Part shown: one piece after another, positions 41,247 to 49,954 of the stretch
How the letters are laid out: each line of letters starts with the position of its first letter
How positions within the stretch are numbered: the first letter of the stretch is position 1
Assembly: GCA_964652195.1 (NCBI GenBank)
Contig: CAZZBB010000067.1
Span: 1-64,000 of the forward strand
Source of the DNA: MSPOR6 sp964652195
GTDB taxonomy: Bacteria > Poribacteria > WGA-4E > WGA-3G
Reading direction: 5' to 3'
DNA: 64,000 nt
Program-made: the position numbers and the translations under genes
Notes under the pieces: generated by a model
Told to the model about the DNA's origin: nothing
The model's input: the letters and a program-made list of their open reading frames with translations, nothing else
The model's database searches: none

Positions 41247-42887
41247 ATGCGTAACAGACCCCCAACTATAGGTGAATATCTACTCAATAAACTGGAAAGT
41301 TACAATATTGGACACATCTTCGGTATCCCTGGTGATTATGTTCTTCGCTTCTATAAACTAATTGAAGAAAGTTCAATTCAACACATTGGTATGACACGCG
41401 AGGATGCAGCAGGATATGCCGCAGATGCCTATGCCCGCACTAATGGTATGGGGGTCGTATGCATAACATACTGTGTCGGTGGATTATCAACAGTGAATGC
41501 AATCGCAGGTGCATACGCTGAAAAATCACCAGTTGTGGTCATCAGTGGTGCTCCAGGCATCAATGAACGTGGAAAAGATGCTCTCTTACACCATAAAGTA
41601 AAAGATTTTCATACACAACAACGGATCTATGATGAAATTACCGTCGCAACAGCACTTCTTGATGAACCCTTTACAGCGTTCAATGAAATTGATAGTGTCC
41701 TTGATGCTGTTTTTCACTATAAACGACCAGGATATATTGAACTTCCACGAGATATGGTAGATGTACGGGGAACACTCTATCGACGTGCATCAACTGGTGG
41801 ACACATGAGCGACACGGAATCCTTAAACGCCGCTGTTGAAGATGCCGTAAATTTTATAAATCAGAGTAAGAATCCTGTTATTCTCGCAGGGGTCGAATTA
41901 CATAGATTCAGATATCAAGACAAATTACTCAAAATTGTAGAAGAAAAACAGATACCGGTTGTCGCAACATTACTCGGAAAATCGGTCATGCCCGAGGCAC
42001 ATCCACTATACTTAGGTATTTATGAAGGTGCAATGGGAAGAAGTGAGATCACAGAATTCGTTGAGAAATCAGATTGTGTGATCATCCTTGGGGCATTTAT
42101 GACAGATGTAAATCTCGGAATTTATACTGCAAACCTTGATCGATCAAGGTCAATTTATGCAACTTCAGAAAAGATCTCTGTACAATACCATAGTTACGAC
42201 GATGTGATGTTTGAGGATTTCATTGATTTGTTAAATTCAGACAAATTACGAAAACAGAAAAAACCGAATTTAGGTTGGATACAACCTGAGTCAAAACCGT
42301 TTGAAGTTAAACCTAAAAAACAAATAACTGTCGAACGGTTTTTCCAACATCTAAATACATTCATCACTGATGAAATGACTGTCATTGCAGATGTAGGTGA
42401 TAGCCTATTTGGTGCTGCCGAGTTACGCATTCCACAACACACAAATTTCATCAGCCCCGCTTATTACACTTCAATGGGTTTCGCTGTACCCGCATCCATA
42501 GGAGCACAACTTGGTGTGCCAAACACTCGACCCCTGGTAATTGTGGGAGATGGCGCATTTCAGATGACTGGAACCGAGTTATCTACTACTGTACGGTACG
42601 GGTTAAATCCTATCGTGTTAATCTTGAATAATCAAGGATACGGTACAGAACGGCATTTACTTGAAGGTACATTTAACGACATAGGATGTTGGAATTATAG
42701 TTCCTTACCTACTCTCTTTACTGCTGGACATGGTTTTCATGTCCGTACCGAAGGTGAATTCAACGAAGCCATGAAGGCGGCATTGGATGAAACGGAACAA
42801 TTTATCATTATTGAACTAGAACTTGAGAAACTGGATCGATCCCCTGCTCTGGCACGGTTAGCAGAACGGATGTCAGAAGAGATATGA
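41247..42887 (+). CDS. Indolepyruvate/pyruvate decarboxylase-type TPP enzyme
   Basis: 546 residues from ATG 41247, with GGAAGG 6 bases upstream; 14 further upstream codons are in frame but lack a start signal. Complete three-domain ThDP enzyme. Residues 7-170: Pyr domain with IFGIPGDYVLRFYKLIEES and catalytic Glu52 in MTREDAAGYAADAYAR. Central domain to about 335. PP domain with IVGDGAFQMTGTELSTT and LNNQGYGTER (GDG...N motif). The GDGAFQMT...NNQGYGTE pattern is that of the pyruvate/indolepyruvate/2-ketoacid decarboxylase branch. It makes an aldehyde and CO2 from a 2-oxoacid. Probably cytoplasmic. Its context among sugar-acid genes suggests work on 2-oxoacids from that pathway, an inference. 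Confidence 0.87.
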   Translation: MRNRPPTIGEYLLNKLESYNIGHIFGIPGDYVLRFYKLIEESSIQHIGMTREDAAGYAADAYARTNGMGVVCITYCVGGLSTVNAIAGAYAEKSPVVVISGAPGINERGKDALLHHKVKDFHTQQRIYDEITVATALLDEPFTAFNEIDSVLDAVFHYKRPGYIELPRDMVDVRGTLYRRASTGGHMSDTESLNAAVEDAVNFINQSKNPVILAGVELHRFRYQDKLLKIVEEKQIPVVATLLGKSVMPEAHPLYLGIYEGAMGRSEITEFVEKSDCVIILGAFMTDVNLGIYTANLDRSRSIYATSEKISVQYHSYDDVMFEDFIDLLNSDKLRKQKKPNLGWIQPESKPFEVKPKKQITVERFFQHLNTFITDEMTVIADVGDSLFGAAELRIPQHTNFISPAYYTSMGFAVPASIGAQLGVPNTRPLVIVGDGAFQMTGTELSTTVRYGLNPIVLILNNQGYGTERHLLEGTFNDIGCWNYSSLPTLFTAGHGFHVRTEGEFNEAMKAALDETEQFIIIELELEKLDRSPALARLAERMSEEI

Positions 42888-43161
42888 ATGAAAACCAATT
42901 CCAAATCCAGGTCTATTCCCCAAGACTATTTCATATACTTATGATATATTCTCAAGATAATGTTCCTTATTCGTGTAAATCATCTTGGAATACCAATCCT
43001 ATAGACCAATTGACTATACATCCTCTAAAAATACCACCCTATTATCAGTTTTCTATTGCATTATTATGGTATCTTAGTTATCATTTACACACATAATTAG
43101 ATTAGTTAATCTGATGAATTATCCCTGAAATAGACATTTTACCAGTTGACAAGGTCCCACA

Positions 43162-44019
43162 ATGAAAAACAGACAAAACCAATCAACACCCCTAACCCCT
43201 GAACAATTAGTTCAGTGGGAAAACGATGGGTATCTACTATTAAAAAATGTTGTCCCCGAATCTAAGATAAATGGGGTTCGTGATAGGTTCGCCATTGTAG
43301 TAGACGGAATTATTAACGAATTGAAAGAGCAGAATACCATTGATGATGTAGGGGAAAATCTTCCATTTGAAACCCGTTTCTTGAAGATTGCAGGAGAACA
43401 TGCCAATCGGTTTGGACGTTCATGGCGTGGACAAATTGCAACATCAGAAATATTCGACCTACACTATGCCGAACCACTTATTGATGCCATTGGACAACTC
43501 ACTGGAACTGATGTAATCGGACATCCCGTGTTTAACGCACGGCCAAAATTACCAAGACAACAATTAACTGTTGTTCCATGGCACCAAGATAGCGGTTATT
43601 TTGGTACAATCAGTGAAAACTCACTAATACCAACCGCCTGGATTCCATTAGTACCAGTAGACGAAACAAATGGCTGTTTACAGGTAGTCGCTGGTTCACA
43701 TACGTTAGGTGTTGTTAGTCACCACACAGAAAATCGGGAAGGCAAGTTTCTTGAAGTGATGGATGAACTCATAGAAGAATCGAAGATAGTCACATGTCCA
43801 ATGGATATTGGAGATGCATTGGTATTTAACAACCTGACTCTCCATCGATCTCTTCCTCATACAACAAGCGAAATCATTCGTTGGGCAATTGATATTCGAT
43901 ACCTTCGTGACGGTGACCATCCAGGATCAATCTACTGGAAAGATCCAGACTTTAAGTGGGTTATTAAGAGTCAAACACAAACGCTCACTTCTCTATCCGA
44001 TTGGCTCGAAATGTGGTAG
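43162..44019 (+). CDS. Phytanoyl-CoA dioxygenase-family protein
   Basis: 285 residues, PhyH branch of Fe(II)/2-oxoglutarate oxygenases. N-terminal TPEQLVQWENDGYLLLKNVV is the usual start. The iron ligands are complete: H141-x-D143 in VVPWHQDSGYFG and His228 in NNLTLHRSLPH; Arg240 in SEIIRWAIDIRY binds the 2-oxoglutarate carboxylate. IPLVPVDETNGCLQVVAGSH is the family signature. It hydroxylates an unknown substrate. Such genes are very common around sugar-catabolism genes in these lineages. Followed 48 bp later by the YiaK-like gene. Confidence 0.9.
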   Translation: MKNRQNQSTPLTPEQLVQWENDGYLLLKNVVPESKINGVRDRFAIVVDGIINELKEQNTIDDVGENLPFETRFLKIAGEHANRFGRSWRGQIATSEIFDLHYAEPLIDAIGQLTGTDVIGHPVFNARPKLPRQQLTVVPWHQDSGYFGTISENSLIPTAWIPLVPVDETNGCLQVVAGSHTLGVVSHHTENREGKFLEVMDELIEESKIVTCPMDIGDALVFNNLTLHRSLPHTTSEIIRWAIDIRYLRDGDHPGSIYWKDPDFKWVIKSQTQTLTSLSDWLEMW

Positions 44020-44067
44020 TCTAATTCACATTGCATATTCCTATTTCCTAACCCAAGGAAGACATCT

Positions 44068-45084
44068 ATGCTGCGAGTACCTTTTCAGACCTTATCTGAT
44101 GAATTCTATCGCGTATTAACTGCAGTCGGTTTTACAGGGGACAGAGCAAAATTATGTGCTAAATTATTCGCAGAGAATCAACGGGACGGTGTTTATTCAC
44201 ACGGACTTAACAGATTCCCTGGATTTGTCTCAGGTTTGGAAAGTAAACAGATCGATTACAATGCACAACCAGAGAAAATAGACAGTTTTGGAGCTCTTGA
44301 ACAGTGGGATGGTAAGATGGGTGTAGGACTTGTAAATGCACACATCAGTATGCAGCGGGCAATGGAACTCGCAGCTGAAAACACCATTGGATGTGTTGGA
44401 CTTTCAAACACAAATCACTGGATGCGTGGTGGTGCTTATGCATTACAGGCTGCTGAAGCAGGATATATTGGTATTTGTTGGACAAACACTACCCGTCTCA
44501 TGCCTCCTTGGGGATCTGCTGACAAGAAAATTGGGAATAATCCTTTAGCAATCGCAATTCCACGTGAAAACGGACACATTCTCCTTGATATGGCAATGAG
44601 TCAGTATTCCAACGGAAAATTAGAAGTACTCAAACTACAAGATAAACAACTACCGTTACCCGGAGGATATGATACCCAAGGGAATCTTACGATTGACCCC
44701 GGTGAAATCCTTACATCGCAAAGGGCTGTACCAATAGGTTACTGGAAAGGTTCCGGTTTTGCACTCGTACTTGATACGATGGCTGCCATAATTTCGGGTG
44801 GACAAGCAACACATCAAATAGGTAAACAGTCATCTGAATATGCAGTCTCCCAAGTTTATATAGCAGTAGCTGCCACAGGAATCGCAGGACAATCTATGTT
44901 AAACGACACTGTGGATACAATAATCAACGATTTCCATACAGCTACACCTTTAGATGAGACTGGAGAGGTACGATATCCTGGAGAAGGTATGTTACGAACA
45001 CGAAAAGAAAGTCATGAAAAAGGTGTCCTTGTTGATGAAACACAGTGGAAAACATTACAATCTATGATGACTGATACATTATAG
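44068..45084 (+). CDS. 2,3-diketo-L-gulonate reductase-like (YiaK/DlgD) dehydrogenase
   Basis: 338 residues of the malate/L-lactate dehydrogenase (Ldh_2) superfamily. It aligns along its length, from memory, with E. coli YiaK: DGVYSHGLNRFPGFVSGLE with catalytic His45, IGCVGLSNTNHWMRGGAYAL, GYIGICWTNTTRLMPPWGSA, IGNNPLAIAIPR, and PIGYWKGSGFALVLDTMAAI. The YiaK-type WTN and PPWG segments separate it from malate or ureidoglycolate dehydrogenases. It would reduce 2,3-diketo-L-gulonate (or a similar diketo-sugar acid) with NAD(P)H, part of L-ascorbate/L-gulonate breakdown. The YiaK kinase and aldolase partners are not nearby. Good family call; substrate inferred. Confidence 0.85.
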   Translation: MLRVPFQTLSDEFYRVLTAVGFTGDRAKLCAKLFAENQRDGVYSHGLNRFPGFVSGLESKQIDYNAQPEKIDSFGALEQWDGKMGVGLVNAHISMQRAMELAAENTIGCVGLSNTNHWMRGGAYALQAAEAGYIGICWTNTTRLMPPWGSADKKIGNNPLAIAIPRENGHILLDMAMSQYSNGKLEVLKLQDKQLPLPGGYDTQGNLTIDPGEILTSQRAVPIGYWKGSGFALVLDTMAAIISGGQATHQIGKQSSEYAVSQVYIAVAATGIAGQSMLNDTVDTIINDFHTATPLDETGEVRYPGEGMLRTRKESHEKGVLVDETQWKTLQSMMTDTL

Positions 45085-45256
45085 TTAATATAGTTTTGAC
45101 AATTATTGCCAATTAATCCATTCTTTTCAACTGGGTATACTTCCAACGGACGGTTAGTGTTTGATAACCTTAATTCCCACAGACTAAAATGACATATATG
45201 CTAAATATGGCATAAACCGAACTCACGTTACATAAAAATAAAACGCTTGAATCAAT

Positions 45257-46381
45257 ATGAAATTACGTGCTGGAATCGTTGGATGCGGTGGAATAAGTCG
45301 GAGCCACGCAGCAGCATACGATGGGTTAGATTACATTGAACTCATTGCAGTATGCGACATTAACACGAATGCACTGAATAACCGTGCTGATGAATTTAAT
45401 GTTCAAAACCGATATACAGACTACACGGAGATGTTATCACAAGAATCCCTTGATATTGTTAGCGTCTGCACACATGCACCATTACATGCCCCAATCACTA
45501 TAGCTGCAGCAGAAAATGGTGTTCATGTTTTATGTGAAAAGCCGTTGTCTGTTGATTTGGTAACTGCTGATCAGATGCTCAAGGCATGTAGGGACGCGCA
45601 AGTCCATCTAACTGTAAGCCATCAATTCCGATTTACGCCTTTGTTTCGACACGCTAAAAATCTCATAGAATCAGGTAAAATTGGAGAGTTACGGTCCATA
45701 CGAGAAGTCGGAAAAGGACGAGAAGCAGGTTTTGAACTAATGGAGATGGGAGTCCACTACTTTGACGAAATGGATTTCTTCATGAATGGTATCTCATGGA
45801 TTCAAGCACATATCACTTATAATAGACACGACGTTACAGATACAGATATAATGCACAGTAGTAAGTTATGCACAACTGATCGACGGGATAACGGTATTGT
45901 CGCCGGTGATACCATGCTGATACATATTGGTGGATCAAGTGGTGCTTACGGTATCATGGAACTCTATCCAAGAGAACAAAGACACGGTTGGATGATGGGA
46001 CCACATCTACTCGGTTCTAATGGACAAGTAATGATAAAACCCAACCCAAATTCAGGTATTGATGAATTGTGGTTCTGTCCTTTTGATGTTTCCTTTGCAC
46101 AACATACACCTGAATGGGAACAGATAGAACTTGATTCATCCAAATTTATCATCTCTGGAAAAGCGTGGAAGTCTCGCCACACAATCTGGAGTGCCAAGAA
46201 CATACGAGACGCTATACTAAACGATACCCAACCTGAACTCGGTGGACAAAACGCTCTTACCTCTCTTGAATGTGTTAGTGCCACATACACTTCACATTTT
46301 ACTAATCAGAAGGTACAACTTCCCTTAGAAGAGCGATACCATCCACTTATAAAACGTCTTAATACAGGAGCACAAAACTGA
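45257..46381 (+). CDS. Gfo/Idh/MocA-family oxidoreductase
   Basis: 374 residues. N-terminal Rossmann domain with AGIVGCGGISRSHAAAYDGL and the substrate/NAD motif LCEKPLSVDLVTADQML (catalytic Lys in EKP), then the C-terminal beta-sheet domain, in which REVGKGREAGFELMEMGVHY holds the usual His/Asp region. NAD(P)-dependent oxidation or reduction of a sugar or cyclitol hydroxyl. The stop codon TGA is directly followed by the ATG of the FAH-family gene (46382), so the two are an operon. Confidence 0.87.
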   Translation: MKLRAGIVGCGGISRSHAAAYDGLDYIELIAVCDINTNALNNRADEFNVQNRYTDYTEMLSQESLDIVSVCTHAPLHAPITIAAAENGVHVLCEKPLSVDLVTADQMLKACRDAQVHLTVSHQFRFTPLFRHAKNLIESGKIGELRSIREVGKGREAGFELMEMGVHYFDEMDFFMNGISWIQAHITYNRHDVTDTDIMHSSKLCTTDRRDNGIVAGDTMLIHIGGSSGAYGIMELYPREQRHGWMMGPHLLGSNGQVMIKPNPNSGIDELWFCPFDVSFAQHTPEWEQIELDSSKFIISGKAWKSRHTIWSAKNIRDAILNDTQPELGGQNALTSLECVSATYTSHFTNQKVQLPLEERYHPLIKRLNTGAQN

Positions 46382-47236
46382 ATGAAACTTGCTTTTTTTG
46401 ATGACTATAATCTCGGTGTTATTACTGGAGATACCATTGTTGACATTTCTGAAGCAGTCAGTGATATTTCATACCACACACCGCAAGAACTTATTCAGAT
46501 GGTAATTGAGAATTTCAATGACCTGAAACCACTTATCGAAGATACAGTTGAAAACAACACTGGTGTTCATTTGGATACAGTTAATCTTAAACCCCCACTT
46601 CCACGACCTGGACAACTGGTATGTATGGCGGGAAATTACATTGAACCAGATAGTCCAACAAGATTGGAATTTAATGCATTTCTCAAATCACCAAACAGTA
46701 TTATTCCCACAAAAGATACTGTCAAACTTCCCACAGCGGATGTAGGGGTATTCCATTTTGAACCTGAGTTAGCACTTGTGATTGGAAAACCAGCAAAACA
46801 TCTCACTGAAGAAAATGCCATGGATCACGTATTTGGCTACACACAATTTATTGATGTATCTGCTCGCGGTTTACATGGAGGCTTCTTCTTAGGGAAGAGT
46901 TGGCACACCTTTGCACCTATGGGTCCCGCACTCGTCACCGCAGATGAAGTGTCCGATCCAAATAAACTTGACGTAAAACTCTGGATTAACGACAGTTTAC
47001 AACACGATTTTTCTACTAACTCAATGGCTCGATTCGTCCCTGAATTATTAGTTGAAATTACAAACGTGATCGCATTAAAACCGGGAGATGTCGTCTCTAC
47101 AGGTACACATCATGAAGCACTAACCGATGTCGGGGATGGTGATACAGTTCGATTGGGAATAGAGAATTTCGGTCCTGAGTTGGACGTGGATGTACACGAT
47201 CCGTTAAAGAGGACAACATGGCGAGGTGAGGAATAA
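46382..47236 (+). CDS. Fumarylacetoacetate hydrolase-family protein
   Basis: 284 residues. Short N-terminal domain, then the FAH catalytic fold: PGQLVCMAGNYIEPD, metal ligands in FHFEPELALVIGKPAKH (two Glu, about 127 and 129) and GYTQFIDVSARGLH (Asp about 158), and KSWHTFAPMGPALVT where the family usually has KSFDTFAPxGP (Asp replaced by His). C-terminal TGTHHEALTDVGDGDTVRLG is like the family end. It cleaves a C-C bond or dehydrates an acylpyruvate/2-keto-3-deoxy sugar acid. Next to a Gfo/Idh gene, and with a DgoD-like dehydratase 12 kb away, a ketodeoxy-acid substrate is reasonable inference. Confidence 0.85.
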   Translation: MKLAFFDDYNLGVITGDTIVDISEAVSDISYHTPQELIQMVIENFNDLKPLIEDTVENNTGVHLDTVNLKPPLPRPGQLVCMAGNYIEPDSPTRLEFNAFLKSPNSIIPTKDTVKLPTADVGVFHFEPELALVIGKPAKHLTEENAMDHVFGYTQFIDVSARGLHGGFFLGKSWHTFAPMGPALVTADEVSDPNKLDVKLWINDSLQHDFSTNSMARFVPELLVEITNVIALKPGDVVSTGTHHEALTDVGDGDTVRLGIENFGPELDVDVHDPLKRTTWRGEE

Positions 47237-47241
47237 AAAAG

Positions 47242-47271
47242 TTGACAATACCATCAGTTTGCATGTATAAT
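47242..47271 (+). promoter_or_regulatory. Predicted promoter of the IPT/Ig-like lipoprotein gene
   Basis: TTGACA, 18-bp spacer, TATAAT. It gives a leader of about 125 nt; GGAACAGGCTTGTTCC in it forms a small hairpin just ahead of the AAGGAG ribosome-binding site. Confidence 0.6.
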
Positions 47272-47405
47272 TTTAAAAAATTGGGATTTTTGGACGTTGC
47301 CTACATGCACTTACTACAACTTGATGCGTGATGTCCTAAGGTTGGAAGAATTGATTTATTGTATAATGGAACAGGCTTGTTCCTGATGATAAGGAGAAGC
47401 GATTA

Positions 47406-48329
47406 ATGAATAAACACAGAAATATTACCGTTTATGCTATCTTGGGAATTGTCTGTGTATGGATGCTTGGCTGCGGAGGGTGTAATCCAGAACCAGCACC
47501 AACTGGGATGACACCGACTGAAGGACCTGAATCTGGTGGAACCACTGTCGAGATTACTGGTGAAAATTTCGATACGAAAAATGGTGTAACTGTTACCTTT
47601 GGAAATATAAAAGGTCTAAGTGCAACTACTTCAAGTGCAACCTTAGTGACTGTCGTAACCCCTGAAGGAACTGCAGGAGAATCGGTAAGTGTTGTTATTA
47701 CAAATAATGGAAAACCAGATGTACCTGTTACACTTAGTCAAAAATTCACATATACAGATGCAACACCACCAACGGTAACAAGCACTGATCCGGCAGATGG
47801 TACTGTATTATCTGAATATGAAGACTCTCTTAACATTAGAGATAGTCTCACTGTCACATTTAGTGAACCTGTCAATACAGATAGTGTCAATATTCAGGTT
47901 GCAGTTGCAAAAACCGAAGAATCACTAAGTGAGCCTGCTGCAGAGATGCTTAGTGGAACAGTAAGTGGGAGTGGAGATTCTGTAACATTTACCGCAGATA
48001 TGCCAATGCGATGTGGTCGTATGTATACTGTAACTATTTCTGACGCTACTGATATGGCGGGTAACGCACTTGTAGATTCACACAGTTTTAGTTTTAGTAC
48101 TACCAGTCCAGAACTCGTAAGAAGTTATCACGTTAAGGAAGAAGATATTCAAGATGAAAATGGTGAGGCAGCGCTTAGACTGATTGCTTCACGTCCTGAG
48201 ATTTTTGATGATCCAGAGAAGTGGACGCGGTTAGTTGCTGGAAACCAAGACGACTATATCTTTGATAGGACAAGACTGAGTGTCGGACAGCATTTATGGA
48301 TTAAACGTGGTTCCGCTTGGGGCGATTAA
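47406..48329 (+). CDS. Lipoprotein with IPT/TIG, Ig-like and LysM-like modules
   Basis: 307 residues; AAGGAG before the ATG. Signal ending in lipobox MLGCG (then GGC). Residues 35-120 are an IPT/TIG domain (MTPTEGPESGGTTVEITGEN). Residues 120-235 fit the Big_5/SbsA-type Ig-like domain (STDPADGTVL, LTVTFSEPVNTDSV, GRMYTVTISDATDMAGNAL). Residues 250-305 resemble a degenerate LysM module (LIASRPEIFDDPEKWTRLVA, YIFDRTRLSVGQHLWIKRG), which would bind peptidoglycan. A surface or periplasmic wall-linked adhesion-type protein. Confidence 0.75.
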   Translation: MNKHRNITVYAILGIVCVWMLGCGGCNPEPAPTGMTPTEGPESGGTTVEITGENFDTKNGVTVTFGNIKGLSATTSSATLVTVVTPEGTAGESVSVVITNNGKPDVPVTLSQKFTYTDATPPTVTSTDPADGTVLSEYEDSLNIRDSLTVTFSEPVNTDSVNIQVAVAKTEESLSEPAAEMLSGTVSGSGDSVTFTADMPMRCGRMYTVTISDATDMAGNALVDSHSFSFSTTSPELVRSYHVKEEDIQDENGEAALRLIASRPEIFDDPEKWTRLVAGNQDDYIFDRTRLSVGQHLWIKRGSAWGD

Positions 48330-48370
48330 TAGACTGATAAGAAACCAAAAATATCCATAGAAATAACTAT

Positions 48371-48406
48371 AAAGCCGTGTAAATATTATACGGCTTTATT
48401 ATTTTC
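48371..48406 (+). terminator. Terminator of the IPT/Ig-like lipoprotein gene
   Basis: AAAGCCGT ... ACGGCTTT hairpin followed by ATTATTTT, 42 bp after the stop codon. Confidence 0.8.
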
Positions 48407-48666
48407 AGCAGATGCCATTTCAATCCCATCAACCAACATCCATCCTGGGAAGCAAACCACTATTCTACCAATTCTTCTTTGTACCAAGGTTAATCTTCGG
48501 GCATTTATACCGGGAACGTCTACAAGTTTTCTTATCAAGGTATTGGTAATGTTGATTCACTGTTTCGCAAAATCTACCGTCTTATTGGGTTCAATTCTAA
48601 CCAAGGTCAATTCCATACCTTGCTACACTGATGCTTACACTAACCAATTCCATAAACTCACTTATT

Positions 48667-48801
48667 ATACCGTTTCTGAGAATTAAAGTCTCTTTAATGT
48701 AGCATAAACTTTTAGTAATGTAACATAAACTTTTAGTTTGTGCGGTATTTCAAGACTTACATAACAACAGTTAATGGGATAAACATTTATAGAAATGGTA
48801 T
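48667..48801. repeat. MITE-like repeat, tandem copy (135 bp)
   Basis: Left end ATACCGTTTCT (one mismatch), right end AGAAATGGTAT. The inner AGCATAAACTTTTAG segment is duplicated inside. Its right end abuts the left end of the next copy at 48803. Confidence 0.6.
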
Positions 48802-48802
48802 T

Positions 48803-48916
48803 ATACCATTTCTGATTTATCACGACTCTCTTTTGTAGCATAAACTTTTAGTTTGTGCTACACAACACTTCATTTATAGCTATTGCGAATGGGTCAAAAA
48901 TTAATAGAAATGGTAT
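48803..48916. repeat. MITE-like repeat, intact copy (114 bp)
   Basis: Ends ATACCATTTCT and AGAAATGGTAT, inner palindrome GTAGCATAAACT-TTT-AGTTTGTGCTAC. The reference copy of the family; nearest relative is 349-461. Confidence 0.7.
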
Positions 48917-48993
48917 TAGATTCAGATAAGTGTAAACGTTTCCTCTCTATCCAATAAGATTACTGTAACGTGTAAAATCTACAGATTAAAAAG

Positions 48994-49038
48994 AAAAACG
49001 GATTGGCAAAAACTAAGTCTAAATGCCAATCCGTTTTT
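48994..49038. terminator. Terminator of the cytochrome P460-like gene
   Basis: AAAAACGGATTGGCA ... TGCCAATCCGTTTTT, 14-15 bp stem with U-runs on both strands, 19 bp beyond the stop codon of the minus-strand gene; it could act in both directions. Confidence 0.85.
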
Positions 49039-49056
49039 ATACTTTATACAGAAGTA

Positions 49057-49734
49057 TTAGATCCCGTTGCCGTTTCTGTTCCCATTTCCGTTTCCAGTAC
49101 CTTCTTCGGTCATGCCTTCTTCAGTCATACCTTCTTCAGTCATACCTTCTTCGGTCATGCCTTCTTCATCTTTCATTAGTGAAACGAAGACGTAATCATT
49201 ACCTTCACCAGCCTTCGCATGACACTCGTCACAACCGACACTAGCTTCCAAGGAAAAATTATTTCCATTGACACCGTATATCCACCCGCCCCGTTCGGCA
49301 TACATCGGGTCTTCAGTTTTTGTCATCGATGCGACATGTACGACTTTATCTACCATATCATCTACACCATAGACTTCCTTGATAATCATAGAACCAGCAG
49401 GATACATTTTATCACCTTCAGCCATGTTTGCCATAGCAGCAACATCGTTGAAATAGACAGTCCGAGCACCAGGGGTATGTGCCGCACCGGTTCCAGCGGC
49501 GTTCATGGCAGCAGCAGCTTCCGCAACAGTCATCATTGGTGCTTCAAGGTCAACACTTGCCCAAGAATGGTGTGCAGCCATTTCCATGACCATTTCCATC
49601 GTTTCATCAGGACCCATCATATCTGCTTCTGGATCCATCATAACCTCTTCTAACATGTCTTGAGTACTATCACAAGCCATAAAGGTAACTGTACAAATTA
49701 AAACTGTAATCAAGAGCACTTGATATCTTAGCAT
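49057..49734 (-). CDS. Cytochrome P460-like c-type lipoprotein with MTEEG repeats
   Basis: 225 residues. Signal peptide with lipobox TFMAC. A Met/Ala-rich low-complexity stretch (25-105) leads into a domain with KMYPAGSMIIKEVYG, GGWIYGVNG and SVGCDECHAKAGEGNDYVFV: the CxxCH heme motif at 168-172 near the C-terminal end of the domain and the KEVYG strand fit the cytochrome P460 family (small c-type heme proteins, some with Lys-heme cross-link). It ends in four to five tandem MTEEG units (coded by 15-bp repeats, about 49109-49170) and a GNGNGN tail. A lipid-anchored electron carrier or ligand binder is likely. Confidence 0.7.
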   Translation of the reverse strand: MLRYQVLLITVLICTVTFMACDSTQDMLEEVMMDPEADMMGPDETMEMVMEMAAHHSWASVDLEAPMMTVAEAAAAMNAAGTGAAHTPGARTVYFNDVAAMANMAEGDKMYPAGSMIIKEVYGVDDMVDKVVHVASMTKTEDPMYAERGGWIYGVNGNNFSLEASVGCDECHAKAGEGNDYVFVSLMKDEEGMTEEGMTEEGMTEEGMTEEGTGNGNGNRNGNGI

Positions 49735-49954
49735 TGTTAATGTTCCTTTTCTTTTCTATAGAAAAATAAATTTTAGAGTTGCTAACCTACAGTTAATCAA
49801 ACTCTAATAGAATAAAGCAGTTTATGAGCTGCTCTATACACAACTTCATTATTATCAATTGTAGCATAATTCAATTTATAATTCAAAAAATATAATTCTG
49901 TCTTAATTAAGTAAAAATTAAAGACTTCTATTTTCAATATTAAGACAACGATTG

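Noticed and set aside
42884..43096. 70-codon frame overlapping the end of the decarboxylase gene (ATGA overlap)
   Set aside because: The overlap looks like coupling but the product has no family features and reads like translated intergenic DNA (Pro/Tyr/Ile-rich).
49219..49653. 144-codon frame antisense to the cytochrome P460-like gene
   Set aside because: Product is a His/Ser-rich mirror of a Met/Ala/Asp-rich gene; no coding character.
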